NCBI GenBank assembly: GCA_037893245.1
Contig: JBAIAA010000662.1
Coordinates: forward strand, 1 to 64,000
Length of the DNA: 64,000 nt
Source: Crossaster papposus
Taxonomy: Eukaryota > Echinodermata > Asteroidea > Velatida > Solasteridae
Direction: 5' to 3'
Shown piece after piece: positions 1 through 13,400 of this stretch. Position 1 is the first letter of the stretch. Every line of letters begins with the position of its first letter. The notes beneath the pieces were generated by a model. It was not told the DNA's origin. It ran no database searches and saw nothing but the letters and a program-made list of their open reading frames with translations. Made by a program: the position numbers and the translations under genes.

Positions 1-1596
1 TCGCATTAAAGTTGCTGAACTAAGTAACACATGCTTTGCGAGAAGTGTACACCTGACGTGCATACAGCGCATTAATCTGGGTGGTTTAGTGTGCTTTCTA
101 TTAAATCTCGTTAAGGGATAATCTTCAGATCTTTGCCGATACTGTCGCTTCTGATGACGCCCTGTTTACACGGGTCTCTGCATGTGATCGGGTGTACCCA
201 TCGCATCCACCTGACAACCGTCGCCTGTTCAAATAGATGTGTGCTTTTAAAACTCTCGATTCATGACAAGCAGCGGTTTGTACATCAGATTGACCAAAAA
301 CCTATTTGGAGATTAATCATCGCCTGATGGTTTTTCTGTTAAGAAAGGCAAACATTCTACGCTCCTAAAAAAAAAATCAACATTGGTAATTGCGTCAGCA
401 TTTTTCGATTGAGGTTTGTTACATACTACTGATTTTCCTGCCATGAATAATTTCACGAATGCTCGGTTTAAATAATGAGTTGTCAACAAAAATTGCTCAT
501 GCAAATCTGGTTACTTTCTTAAGGTTTACCTCATTTGGAATTAAGGGGAAAGCAATAAGGGGGATGGTGATTCAATATTTACCAGGTCAACAACTTTTTT
601 ACTTCGATAAATTTTTTTTTCGGGAGGGGGACAAATCAATGATGTTATCGATTATTTTTGACGCGTCGGTTTCGAGGGTTTGGTCAGACTCGGTTGAAAA
701 AGGAATAGAATAGTAGGATCAATATAAAAGAAAATTGATTAAAAAAATAAGGAAAAAGCAGAAAAAAAGTAGGAATCTCAAGAAAAAAAAAGGGGGGTGG
801 CTATATCAGCCTGTCTTACGCTCCCCAGCTTTGGGCATTGTAGCCAGCAGTAAACCTGGGTAGTTCAGTTATGACAGTCTTTTGGTTTGATGATCCTCCC
901 GTGGGATCGATGCCTGCGTATATCACCAAGAGAACCAACTGCGTGTCCGGCCGTCCATGGCGAGAGCGGCATATGCAAGCCTCGGGGAGAGTCAAAGAGT
1001 CAGTTGAGAGGGGTGTGACGATGGTCACCTTGGTCATGTTATAACAACATTATGGTTCTATTAGGAACACCTCAGGTGTATTTGGTGTAAAACTGTACTT
1101 ACACTAAGATTCTCTTCGTTTTCATTGAAGTGTACAACTCGCTTCACTTCGGTCGATCAGCACGGAAGGCTTCTTTTTTGTTGTAAAATAGGAGTTCTTG
1201 TTGACCAAAATGCCTGTCCTTTCAAATGAAGTAGAAAAACGAATACTTGATTATTAAATATAGAAGCTGCAAATATATGTTTATGTTTCAAGGGAAAGTT
1301 TTCCTTGTTTAATTACAAAATTGATTGCACATTGATTATAGTGTCTTAATTTCGATCTTTTAATATATGAAATTAAGATGGCCACGAGGGTTGTCTTCCC
1401 TTTAACAAAAATTCAAAAATCTACCGTGTTCCGAAACAGTCATTTATCCTCCGAGGAATATCTCAGATCGAAATATCAGGCATTTTAATTTATTTGATGT
1501 GTTCCAAGACCGGCATAAGTTCTGCCCCGTAAGTACGTGTCAAGCTTTTAAAAGATCAAAATCACATCATCTACACTTTCCGTACTTTATAACCTA

Positions 1597-1630
1597 GGAA
1601 GTCAAATTGGTTATAACCAATTTGACTTCC
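1597..1630. repeat. Perfect 34-base palindrome
   Basis: GGAAGTCAAATTGGTTA is followed at once by its exact reverse complement, with no spacer. It could extrude as a cruciform or be the joined ends of a deleted transposon. It lies in non-coding DNA upstream of TRPC. Confidence 0.9.
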
Positions 1631-1835
1631 TGCACGGTAGATGTACGCTGCGTAACAATGCCCGGTACATTTACCAAATGAACAATGTCTGGCATAATTA
1701 TGAAAATAATGTTATTTAAAGAACCTTTTTTTCTCTTTTGAGGTGGAAGGGGGGGGCACAAGACCAAATGCCTCTTCCGGCGTCTGTTGCCTCAGGGCTA
1801 TGTAGGCTGAGTGCCGCCTCGCGTCACCCCTAACA

Positions 1836-1853
1836 CCCCCCCCCCCCCCCCCC
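1836..1853. repeat. Poly-C tract (18)
   Basis: Eighteen C in a row, one of nine such tracts in the window. Confidence 0.9.
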
Positions 1854-3093
1854 ACCCCACATCCCCGGAAACGATCGTAGGTAAAATAACTTTAATGTCA
1901 CTACCACATGAAGCATAATACTGAATTATTCAAAAGATTTCATTCCGTATAATTAAATTTGTGGTTTAACAGCGACGAATTAACATTCAGGGATCAGGTT
2001 ACGAAGCCTGGAGGAAAAATTCAGTTTGAAGTTTACTTGAGTTGTCTTGTATGCAAAGATATGCAATGATAATTTTCAGTTTAAAAAAATTACACCATCA
2101 CAACATAATTATTTCTCAGGCATCAGTACTGATATAAAACATAACCATTAACTTAATGTAAACAAACACACAAATTTTCGTCTCGCGTGGGTTTTGGATT
2201 CGTCTAATTCTACTTAATATTATAAAGATTATAATTATACAATATTTGTTTTTGCTGTAATTTTAAAACATTAAAATACAAATTATTGCTGTACATTTAA
2301 AACTGTATTATTAGTGGTTAGTATTTTATAGCAAATATTGTTACACTGTCCTGTTTAAGGTTTTGTATTGTAACAGATGCTGTAAAACCAAGATAAAAGT
2401 TGTTCTCGTAATCTGGTTCCTTATCGGAGCTTTTATAGACATCGAGGAATTATTTATTTATTTATTCCATTTCTTTACCCAGGGTGTGCCCAAACAGTTT
2501 AAAACTGGTTTTCATTGGGGCCCTGCAATTATCGGGTTCGAGAACCATACCTGTTGGCTTGCACACATTCACAGATGTAAAACCAATTTCAAACGAAATG
2601 TGGACCTGAATTCATATTTTAATTAGAAACAAACGAGTCTAACTCTTCTGTTAAATGAATTGGATTAGAAGTCATGAACTCATTTTTTTCTCCACATGAA
2701 TTTTAATCGATGATTCATGAAATGTTAGTCCAGGTGCGAGTTATGCAATTTATTCATGTGTTCCAGCTCCGATGCTCGCACTGTTTTCTAATATCACGCT
2801 TCGGCGAGCATTTTGATGAGAATAAGTGATAATTTCTTCCAGGCGTTGGAAAGCCCTGTCGGCGTTTGAATAAAAGACTTCAATTCTCGGGTGTTAAAAT
2901 TTCTTGGCAATATTATGAGGACGTAAATCCACGAAGGAGGCAGTGTTTTTGAAGTGTTTTTGAACATGTTCAGTACTTTGACCGTAAGATTGGAAGAAAA
3001 AAACCAACAAAAAACATGCAATTACAAATGTTGAGATGATGTTTTCTTAAACAAGGCAACAAGGCTGTACAACGGGAGAAATAAAGAAAACGA

Positions 3094-3112
3094 GGGGGGG
3101 GGGGGGGGGGGG
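3094..3112. repeat. Poly-G tract (19)
   Basis: Nineteen G in a row, about 95 bases before the nested foldback/SINE element. Confidence 0.9.
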
Positions 3113-3205
3113 TAATGCGATGCCAATTGAGGGCGCTATTTCTTTATAATAATGGTATGTTTGGTGTAAAGGCAGAATTAAGAGGGTCGATAAAGAAGAT
3201 AATTA

Positions 3206-3686
3206 TGTATAGACGATGTGCCCTCTGTTTACATCTGTATTTAAATGTATAGCCGGTTTAGCTCAGTCGGTAGAGCATCAGACTAAGAATTGCAAGGTTC
3301 ACGGTTCAAATCTACCCACCCAGCTTAATTAGCTAGCACTTCGGTGCGGTATGTGAACTGGGAATAAGTGAAAACAGGTGTGGCGCTCCGTCTCACCAAT
3401 TGATTTCCCTGGTCTAGCGTTAACGAAAAGGGGATAAACTCCCTCGGTTGATACCGACAATAGGGCCTGCTTGACCTACCTTACCTTACCTTCAAATGTG
3501 CCTGGCGGTATGCGCACACATCGTATTTTTGCATAAAATTAAGGATGGACGTCGCAGGTCAAATCGCCTTTGAATTCCGTATCGTCTAATGTCATCTCTT
3601 AACCAAATTTATGCAAAACACGATGCGTGCGCATACCGCCGGGCATATTTGAATATAGATGCAAACAGAGGGCGCATCATCTACAC
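3206..3686. mobile_element. Foldback (inverted-repeat) element interrupted by a SINE
   Basis: The left arm is in two parts, about 3206-3248 and 3494-3541, and pairs with the right arm at about 3606-3686 over roughly 80 bases (for example CCCTCTGTTTACATCTGTAT against its inverted mate, and CGGTATGCGCACACATCG against CGATGCGTGCGCATACCG). Removing 3249-3499 restores a continuous arm. The spacer between arms is about 65 bases. It looks like a MITE or foldback element. Confidence 0.8.
3249..3493 (+). mobile_element. tRNA-derived SINE nested in the foldback element
   Basis: It begins with a tRNA-like head: A-box TAGCTCAGTCGGTAGAGC and B-box GGTTCAAATC at 3303-3312. The anticodon stem does not pair, so it is not a working tRNA gene. 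An unrelated body follows, and the tail is a short CTTAC/CTTAC repeat. A six-base AAATGT duplication flanks it (3243-3248 and 3494-3499). Confidence 0.75.
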
Positions 3687-4689
3687 AGGGATCGCCTTTG
3701 GCGTTTTTTGCACTTTTCTTTGTTGGCAAAACATCAAAAATTAATGGTTAATTGCCACATACACAAACGGAAATACAAACTTGTTTCAATAATAGAACTT
3801 TACTCGCACACTTGTTACCGATATCAACGGGGATCGACGCCACAGACGGCAATGGTAGTGGATAATGATTATGAGTCCTGCTTCATCTCCATGGCTACGC
3901 ATCTTGGGAATTAATGTATCTCCCAGGGTGACCCAGGGTGACCAGAATAGCACAACCGAAGAGGCGGGAAGTGGGTCTGCCATTATATTCATCAGCGTGG
4001 ACTCACAATGACCGTTATTGATTAATAATATAATAGTTAAACTCATAGCCTCCACATCGATGTTATTATTCTGGGACGCAGCTATATGATCACACAGGTT
4101 GTTTTTTATATCATGTGAAACCCATAACCTGAATGATATTGATTTTGTTCGATGTGTATACACGTGAAACTCAGCCTGTGCTTTATCACTAACACTACAG
4201 CATCTAGTCGAGGAAGTGTCAGATGTGCCATGATTCAGTTAACTTTGTGTCATGTTTACCGATTATTTCACATGTAATACTATACGATATTGTCAAATAT
4301 CGACACGCCATCTGCGCTTTTGTTGAGACTCTAACGCCTTAAAAAATTCGGCTGTTTATTGGCATAAGTACAATTAAGAGAAACACAAAATATACATTCA
4401 TGTTCATGTATTGATGATTAATATGTTTCGCTTGCGATCTTTTGCTGCTTAATACGGTACTATTCTCTTAAATTTAGTCGACTGTTGGTCACTTTATGTA
4501 CTTGAGCTTCGGCCAGCGAATTAAAAAGCAACGTGTTGGAGCTACGTTAAAAATTAACTGACCGTCATGTTTTAAACAAATGAACAAAACAGGAATTGCA
4601 ACTCCAAAGTGCCTAGCTACCGAAATGATTGATGTGGTATTATTTTTAAGTGTCAAGTTTGATAAATGCAAATTGCTTGGAAATTTCGC

Positions 4690-4930
4690 TTATCGTTTCG
4701 ATGGGCTTGGGGCGTGACATCGCAACGAGTGTGACACGCCGTCGATACATCTCCGGGTGCGATTGGGGATTTTTAGAGGCGGGAGGAAAACCCCAAAAGA
4801 ATGTCCTGTTGAAAACTCACGGAGTCAGGCATGCAGGGACTGAAAACCCAATCCACATATTGGCCCAGGCGGGATTCTAACCCGGGTCATAGTGGTGGAA
4901 GGCTAGGAAAGAACCGCTACGCCAACCTGA
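4690..4930 (-). mobile_element. tRNA-derived SINE (family with GGTTTTCCTCC body)
   Basis: Minus strand: A-box-like TTGGCGTAGCGGTTC at about 4925-4911, B-box-like GGGTTAGAATCCC at about 4883-4871, then a body with GTGGATTGGGTTTTCAGTCC and GGTTTTCCTCC. The same order and body recur at 27420-27645 and, more weakly, at 59710-59985. Confidence 0.65.
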
Positions 4931-4954
4931 CTCTCCTTGAATTAACCGAGGTAA

Positions 4955-5012
4955 CAAAACGAGCGCACATGTCCTCGCAATACCAAAACGAGCGCACATG
5001 TCCTCGCAATAC
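4955..5012. repeat. 29-base perfect tandem duplication
   Basis: Two identical copies (CAAAACGAGCGCACATGTCC, then TCGCAATAC) lie head to tail with no difference, so the event is recent. Confidence 0.9.
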
Positions 5013-6668
5013 GGTTTTTAGCAAATTGTCAATTGTCAATGTTGGATCCTCCTCGTTTGTAACAATTAAGTTTTACAACCACCTCATCCATTTTTTTCTT
5101 TTATTTCTTAAACATTTCTGGGTGTATTTATGAATATTTAATTTGCGATATATGATGTTACGTAAATTACAATCACAAATGACTGGGAACAATAATGTTT
5201 AAATATCGGAATGAATGGCAACGAAGTTACCTGTGCATAATGCTAGTATGTATGTACACAATGGTTTATTTTGATTACAAATAAAAGTAAAATTATTGAA
5301 ATGATTCAAGTGGCTTAGCATTTTAAGTACCATTTTACACTAGTATGTCCGTGTGTAGCTATAATCTAGGGCTGTGTCCATCGTTGCATGCACGGTGCAG
5401 CTTCAGTGAGTAGCTGCAACAACCAGATGTCAACAGTCACACACCAGCGACTTTGAGTTATGATTGCTCCGTTTGGCGCTCCATTCGTGTAGCTACGGCT
5501 ACTGTGCCGTGCTTGTCTGTGTCTCTTTTCCATTAACTCTGATCATAATCCTGGGATGCTTCGACCGGGTAGAAATTGAGAGGGTGATAGTGAAGAAAAG
5601 TCTCGGAGTTCGCCAGGGGTTGGACAAATCAGGTTGCAGGATCTTGTGCGCGTGCGCATATCAATCAAGGACAGACTGCGATCTGGGTTTTTTTTTAAGG
5701 TTGGCGTTGCATGCTTATGATCCGGGGTCTGGTTTGGATTAGCGTTATAAATGTTCATGTTTCTATTCAACAAAGCCAGGAGGTACGGTACGGGCATTGC
5801 CCGCGCGGCAATTAGTGTTAACGTTGAGGCTTCGTGGTGACTCGTGGGATCTTCTTCATTGTTTTGTTACAACTGACTGCGATCGAATGACTTTTACAAA
5901 TTTTGCTTACGATTCCAAAACTAAGTGTTGGATCAACACAGATCACTACATACATCTTATCTGGATTACAATACACTGGTATTGCTTCAAGACCAGACTG
6001 GATAAAACGAAACCGAATCAGACTCAAACTGAGATTATAATCTGCAAAGGTATAGATACCTCACGTCCACGACAAGGCTGTCTCATCTTAACGTCGATAT
6101 GCGTTACGTTACTGCGACGCCCGGGCGACTTATACCACCATGTGATAGTGGTTGCTAACGGTTTGACGCAGGGAACCAACTGGTTCACTCGGTGATCAAT
6201 GGTGGATGTACCCTGACAATAATTTGCACTGCATAAACGAAGACGGTGAGGAACCAAACACTTGCATATATCAAATCAACAGACGGATTATCAACTGTGA
6301 TAATATGTTTCTCACCTAAAGAAGTGCTTAAAATCGTTGTATCTAGGAACATGATGAATTATGGAGTGCTAAAAAGTCCTCTGCATTTGAATGATTTTAT
6401 GTATTAACATGCGGGTGTCAGTTCGTCTTGGAAGGTTAACCGCCAGTGAACCAGCGATGTCTGTGCTAAAATACGTTGGCATTACATTGTTTTCTCTAAC
6501 GGAATATCGGTGAACGTAAGCCTGTCGTTTTTAGGATGTCATGTCAATGATCAAGTGATTTGATCGAAAGCAGCTTTCACAACCCTGTAGGTCCGGTTTG
6601 TCTATTCTCCGCCTCTTATCCCACCACTGACACCACATTTTCTCATCCAAGTGTTCGTGTGCTTCTTG

Positions 6669-6701
6669 TGCGATTTTCCCAGGTGTCCCACCCGACCATG
6701 G
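6669..6701 (+). promoter_or_regulatory. Start context and possible 5'-UTR splice acceptor of TRPC
   Basis: A pyrimidine-rich stretch ending in CCCAG lies 16 bases before the ATG, at about 6682, so the coding exon may follow a non-coding first exon. In that case the promoter lies upstream, possibly outside the window. The ATG context GACCATGG matches the animal Kozak pattern. The acceptor is inferred; no upstream exon was identified. Confidence 0.4.
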
Positions 6702-6881
6702 AGATGGATATTGGCCCGGGGAGGTTCGACTCCATGGAGAAACTCTTCCTGGCGGCCGCTGAGAATGGCGACAAGAAGGCCATTATGTACGCTTTGGAGA
6801 AGGCCCCAGATCTGAACATCAACTGCGCCGATAAAGACGGGCGGAGCGCACTGGTCATTGCTATCCAGAACGGTAACTCGG
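6698..6881 (+). CDS. trpc: TRPC exon 1 (start codon, first ankyrin repeat)
   Basis: Encodes residues 1-61, phase 0 to 1. The ATG sits in a strong context (GACCATGG) and is the first ATG in the frame; the open frame continues upstream but without an ATG. The N-terminus is short, as in TRPCs, and runs straight into the ankyrin motif (LFLAAAENGDKKAIM, then NINCADKDGRSALVIAIQNG). The donor is G|GTAAGT. Confidence 0.9.
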
Positions 6882-7392
6882 GTAAGTTAGGAAATCATTC
6901 AACTCTGGTGAGGTGTGTCGAGGGCTTGCGTATACGGCGCCTGCGTACAGGGAAACGTTCGTCCGCATACACAATGTGCATCAATACAGAATGTTAAGAA
7001 GTTACCAACAAGAGGTATATACCGCATTAGCTTTTTTGTTAGAAATTGTGTGTAGCACATTCAAGTAATTCTTATAGTTCAAGCTTATCCAGTGGAAAGA
7101 AATTGATCGCACGGGGCGATTACACAATGACTGGGAGGCTAACTAAAGACAATTTTCAGTTAAGACCCTTTAACGGGGAGGGGGGGGGGGGACATTTTTG
7201 TTGAACTCTGATATGATTGAACATTTGCCCGTCATTCCCTATTGCCGCCTTGTGTCACGTATGAATAACTTGATGTCGATTTATAGGTGTCGATACAAAC
7301 ATCTGAATTATTCATACTTGCATAAGGAACATGACCTATCATCGCCTGAATGGTCGTATACAGGTAAATTGGCAAGTCACAAGCAGTCAACC

Positions 7393-7433
<41 letters not shown>

Positions 7434-10400
7434 ATTTGCACGTAGTGCAACATTTCAATAATTTATCGCACTCTGTTCGGTGTTAAAAATTTGATGCAAC
7501 TCGTTAATCTGTCCCCTGGTGCGCATAGCGCGAGAGACTGGGGGTATATCTATCTCAACTCGACCAATAAGGTCGGGGCTTTAGATGGCGTCAAAGCGCT
7601 TCCCTGGTCAATACTCCAATAAAGCTTTATTGGATGTCATAATTATAATAAAAACAAAAGGTCAAGAATTGATCATGGTATATAGCGTATACCAAACAAA
7701 AGAGCTGGTTCAGCTTTAATTACTTAAAAGAGGACCTCATGCTCTTCAAAAATATATTGTTTTTCTCCTAACGAATGTTTCATTGATGTGGTTTTTTTAC
7801 AAAGTAACAAAAACGTCGTGAGGGGAATTTTAAAATAATGAGATTACAAAAAATACACATTTTAGTTGAAAATCTTTCTTTTCAACTTTATTACGGAAGC
7901 ATTTTCTTCAAAAGATCCCAACATGAAGATACAGCTAAGTGTTTTGTAACAAAAAAACTTATTTACAAAGATTAATACACAAACCTTTAAAAATAAGCAC
8001 TCTAAAAAATAAGCTTTTTATTTCGATTTTGGGCTTCTGCAACCCTCTGGATCAAACTTGGACTTTGGGCACAAATAAACCCGCTCTCAGAGAGCTGTCT
8101 AGCAGCCAATAATTCGAGTTTGTTTTTTGGGGAAAAAAATTCAACAACTATTCTTTGTGTTTTTGCTCAACGTCAATTGGTAACTGTCACATCAGTGCTA
8201 GGAAAATAACAAATAAAAACGTAATCACGAGGAAATGGACAAAGGAAAAATCTTGAATAAATTCATTATCTTTAAGACACATTTTGTATACACTCGTATC
8301 TTACAGCATTTTAGTCAACCAGTGCTCATGATTTACAATGCCAGATATAGCTTTAGAGGGAAAATAGATTCAATTTTGTTTGGGAAACATGGACACGATT
8401 TATGAATCAAGCTTTCTTCTCCGTATGGAATAAAATACGACAGTTAAAAACAGCAGTATAAACCTATATACGCTGGTTGTCAACGGATATCATTTCGTGG
8501 TAATTATGTCATATTGATGACATGCACCGGTACAGAACGAACATACAACTGGGATATTAATTCATAACATTTACAGATGGATAATTATTTAAATGCTATA
8601 AAACTAATTTGATTTTCTGCTTTGCAATTATAATGAAATAAAGTTAAGATAATTTCAGGGGGAAATAATAATTATATACATGTATAGGGATTTACTAGTG
8701 GTTTGGAAGTGGTTTGGGCGTTGTGCAGTGTTTGGATATTAAAGACCATGAATAATATGAGTAATTTATGACCACTCTGTTAATCCGAAATATGATTAAC
8801 CGTATAATAACAAGGAGTGTGCTGGCTAAAACAACAAACGAATGAGTCGTAAATGGTGTGGACAGGACATAAATCACGACTAAGCCTTTATATAGTAATT
8901 GAAATTCAAAGTTATCAATAAAAAAGAAATTGTTTTTAATCTAGCTGCAGAAAGAGCATTTCACTTATTACATTATACGACTCTTTACCTCCGTAACATG
9001 CCGAAAAGATAATACATTTTACATGATCCCACTTTGCATTTCATAATTAAACAAGTCGATAAATCTTCAAAAAAAGAAAATACGAACTTACCCAATAATT
9101 GAAGAAAGTAGGCCTGGTTACCAGGTATTTTAAACAAATGCATTTCTAAACGCATATCTAAGAGAACTTACAGAAAAAAAAGAAAAAAAAGTCCCTTTGT
9201 ACAGATGTAATGCACCTTAAATTCGGGTATATCCCAAAAGAAGAAAATATAAAACAAAAGTGTGGCGACATTGACGTTTTTCTTTTTTCTTTTTCCCCTA
9301 AATTTGCCGACGCTGTTATATAGGCCAGTCAAGTTAAGTGCTTTTATTGCTCGTAAAAGTCAACACTTCCCTGTCACTACGGTTCACCCCTGGCCAGGAG
9401 CTTAATTGAATTGAAATCGACTCTCAGTGTGCATAATTTATTGCGTTTGGGATCGATTACGAAAAATGATCATGGGGGAAAAAGTACCGCGGCAAAAAAT
9501 AATAATAAGCAATCGAACAAAATGAGCGTTGGCGCGGTCCATAAAAACCAGGGTAGCCAATCAAATTTGAACAGACGGTTGTAAAAGATAAAAGATATTG
9601 ATTTCTGTGTTTACTTATTTAAATTAATTATAAAAAAGGCGAATTATTTATCAGTTTAGTTAATTATTTACAGTGTGGTATAAGATCATTTACCACTACT
9701 TGGGGTATTAAGGTTTGTGGGGTACATTGTTTTGGATTAAAATGGGAGACGTATAACAACAGAAGACAATAGGTTCGGAAAGCTAAGGTCTCCGATATCG
9801 ATTCGTGTAAAAAACCTATGGGAGGCCTTCCGAAAAAGTTACAAACAAAAGAGGGACAATTACTGAATTAGGATTAGAGGCGTATACACACTTAATTGTG
9901 TTTGCGTGGTGTGTTTTGTAAAAACGAGAGTTTAAAAGCAAATGTTTTCAGAAAAAAATTAAACAATTACAAACAGAGCAGTTGACTTGCAAATAAAAGT
10001 GTAAACCTTTGCCACTCTTCGGCACAGTATGCCAAAAAAACCTAAAGATTCCGTGGTGCAAAACGTGCACGTCAATTCCGATTGTGATGGATAATTCGTC
10101 ATCACCGAGAAATGTAATTAGATTCCTGGACCGAAGGGGGATATGTGCTGGTACTGAATATGAGCGTGTATGCGTGGGTGGGGAGATCGAGGTGGATGTG
10201 GAAGGGAGGGGTGCAGTAAGGCAGGGGGTAAAGGCCAGGTACAAGAGGGAAGTCAACATTGCATGCTGCATGGTGTCAGCAGCGGGACAGGAACCCTGGG
10301 CCACCTGCCGGCCAAAACGGCAGTACACTCTGCACTTCCGCTCCGGGTAGGCAGGCTAGGAAAGGTCCGACACTAGCAACGCGTATCCTTCTTCCGGTCG

Positions 10401-13400
10401 GGCCGGATTTCTTGACATGTTTGGAGAAGAACAAAAAGTCGGTTGAGGTAGTGAGAGAGAGGAGAGAAGTAATTTATCTCAAAAATTGTGGCAAACGCAA
10501 ATATTTGTCAAATCTACCAGGGAACACGCACATTCTGCATGATATCGTTTTGAACAGGCCGCGGTGGTGTTGGAATTGTCCTCTTTTTATAAGGGGTGAT
10601 CGAACTTATGTTTACATATAGAAATATATGTTTACATTGAAATAGTTAATGACTTGTGTCACTCGTCGCCAACTGTCGACTATAAATCTATGAAAGACGG
10701 TTTGTACTTTTTGGTTCTTCTTTCACACGAAGATACACAGAGATAATAATCTAAAGGTGGTAAATGCTCCTAAATAGTTTAAAATCAAACGGCAATAGTT
10801 TAGATAAAACAATTAATCTATGCAAAATTTCTAAGGACTTTCTTTTCAACCCCCCCCCCCCCCCCCCCCCCTTCTAAAACAGAGAAAGCGCTTGTGCGTG
10901 ATGAATTGTTCAGGTTGGTGTTGTAAATTTCATTTTTCTCGTGAATAACTGCGGCAGTTATTTGTTTTATACGCAAAAGAGCAAGCACTGCTTGTCCCCG
11001 TCGTTTTTTCCCTTGCTTCAATTTTCCGTGGATCAGGGGCCAATTTCACGGAGCTGCTAAACTGCTAAAGCTGTAAAAACCAATATACATCACCTACACA
11101 TTTTGGTCTGTAACCTGTATTTTTGAAGTACGAATTTTCATGCTCAGCAATATTTTTTGCTTAGCAGCTCCAGATTAATAAGCAGACAAGCCCTACCACC
11201 CTTCATCGTAATCCATTAGTTCCCAGCCTAATTGCAGCGGGGGAAAAAAAGAGAAAAGAGACGGGCACAAGGGAGAACCACTTTGGGAGAAAATGAACGA
11301 GCTTAATAAGTCATCACTAACACGATGATGGGAAAATGATGTTGCCGGCGATCCCTTGGGAGAAAATCTACATCTCAGGACTCAATACGAGGCGTTTGAT
11401 GTACTCAATTATAATGAGTGCTGTAGTGTCGAATGTATTCAGCGTTGGTGTCGTACGATATAAAATCATATACCGGGCTATGTTCAAACAATAACTATTG
11501 TGCGGGGTTCATGGAGAAACCGTATACTCGCTAATGGATGCTCGATAATTGATGAATGTCTCAGGTTTTGGACTACGTTATTTTGTATCAAAAATTGTCA
11601 GGTTATTTTAAGAAAAGCCCAGTCAAATTGGTACAGATTAATCGACGAACCTGTTAAAAATGTGATCTTTACCGCGAATTATCATTGTGTCAATAACAGT
11701 GGTTTCAATTAGTCTTTAAGGACCTTTATGAGCAACGAAACCAACCATGCTAAATGTAGTGCCCCTGACAAAAAGTCAATGACGATATGCTAAAATGTGC
11801 CAAACGTACCAGTATTTTTGTGGTCAACATTTTTTATTTATTTTATACTGACCCCGCATATTCATTACTTGGTTGGTTTGATTACTAATCCTGAAAAACA
11901 ATCGACAGCATATATACTGGTACTTGGATATATAGACCCTTCTGACTTTTCCCAAATTAATTAGAAGTTCATTTTTGTATTGATTCTGAACTATAGATTT
12001 GCTGTCAAGGTTACTTTCCAAACACATTTTTAATAGGTTTCGAACTCGAGAATTACTAACCTTGGTAACAATTTTGACTTTGAAGTACTCAAAGGTAGAG
12101 GCACTTTAAGGTGAAATTATGATAATCTGTTTACATACAGTTTAGCTCTGATATATTTGGCACCAACGTCTGATTTGAACCAAACAGTTCTGAATCGCGA
12201 ATACACCGGCATTGAGACACCAAGCTTGAATCGGCGAGACTTTGTTTCTCTGCAGCTTATATTTTAGATGGAAATAGCTTCTTATAGGAAAACATTATAA
12301 AGAAAACACAATATTCTAACTATTGTTGATTTGGTCCTTTGCAGTCTAGGGTAAATTAGATTAAGATGTTTATGAATAGACCAGGGATATAATATCTCTG
12401 TATGGCCAGGCTACGATTATTGTAAGAAGCAATTGTATCTCCTAATTGAATACACGGGAGATAGCAAAACTCTCATCTTGCAGGCCATAACAATAGTCTG
12501 GTGCCCATTTCACCAAGCCAAGGAATGTCACGTTTGGCAAAGCCGCGACCAAAACAAAAATGTAGGTTAATTCCCCGGAAATTATATGATAGTGTCTTTG
12601 GGGTGGTTATCAAGGTTGCAAGTTGAACAATGCGGGATGGGTTGCTATGGAAACCAAAGCCCTAACCCGTGACGACCTCAAGTTGAGCACTATAGCAAAG
12701 AATTGCGCTGAATCCGTCGCAAATCATGCACATTTACAGAATACATTACGTACAGGCTATAAAGGTGATGTAATCTTATTTTGTTAGTGGGCTATATTTT
12801 AATTATGGTTGCATTCGAATGAAAGAGCAATACTGGTTATAGGCCCCTAGTCTTAGTATAACATAATCTTTTGTGTAAGTTTTTGAGCAGCACTAAACAC
12901 AACGTGAACCGTCCAAGTTTTGTTTAGTAAATTGCTTTAAACCTCTCAATATATTCGTAAAGACCTCAGGATTCATCGGGAATGTAAATGCCATTACTAT
13001 ACGGGCATAACTCACGAAAGTGATAAGTCCTACAGATAATTGTTAGTCAAATTTGATAAAGTTGATCTGGAACTACAAGCATCTGTGTTCTGCATAATAA
13101 GACGAAGTCATCAGCTCGGCACGTAATTATGCTATATATCTGGGGTACCTGGAAACAATTGGCTACGGACGACGTACATGGCAATCAAAGTGTTTTCGAA
13201 CACGCGAACTTTAATCGCCTCAAAAGATAACTGTTTTCATCACAGATTCTTCTCCCTGGCTGTTGTCGTTTTGTCTGTCACCAAAACTTGTTTTGGACCA
13301 CCTTTTTTCAACGCCACAAGCTATAAATGGATCGCAGTGACGTCATAGGCAAGTCGCTTTCGAGCAAAACAGATCCCAGAGCCAAGTCGCGACTGCATGC

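Larger units (their letters stand above)
1..6697. other. Upstream flank of TRPC
   Basis: No protein gene is recognised. It holds the 34-base palindrome, two homopolymer tracts, the nested foldback/SINE, a second SINE and the 29-base duplication. The remaining open frames are short, without splice-consistent neighbours or family motifs. The TRPC promoter and any non-coding first exon should lie here or further left; I cannot place them. Confidence 0.6.

Noticed and set aside
3249..3330. A working tRNA gene
   Set aside because: A- and B-boxes are present, but the anticodon and acceptor stems do not pair and a SINE body and tail follow.
3786..4163. 125-residue minus-strand frame
   Set aside because: No recognisable motif, codon bias or neighbouring exon.
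6560..6697. Upstream extension of TRPC exon 1 in the same open frame
   Set aside because: No ATG occurs before 6698, a pyrimidine tract with CAG lies at 6682, and the ATG at 6698 has an excellent context. The upstream residues do not resemble TRPC N-termini.
7198..7461. Proline- or glycine-rich open frame
   Set aside because: It is produced by the C40 homopolymer.
10009..10621. Overlapping open frames of 113-126 residues in TRPC intron 1
   Set aside because: Frames on both strands overlap, the composition is low-complexity Gly/Arg/Val, and no motif or splice-consistent neighbour is seen.
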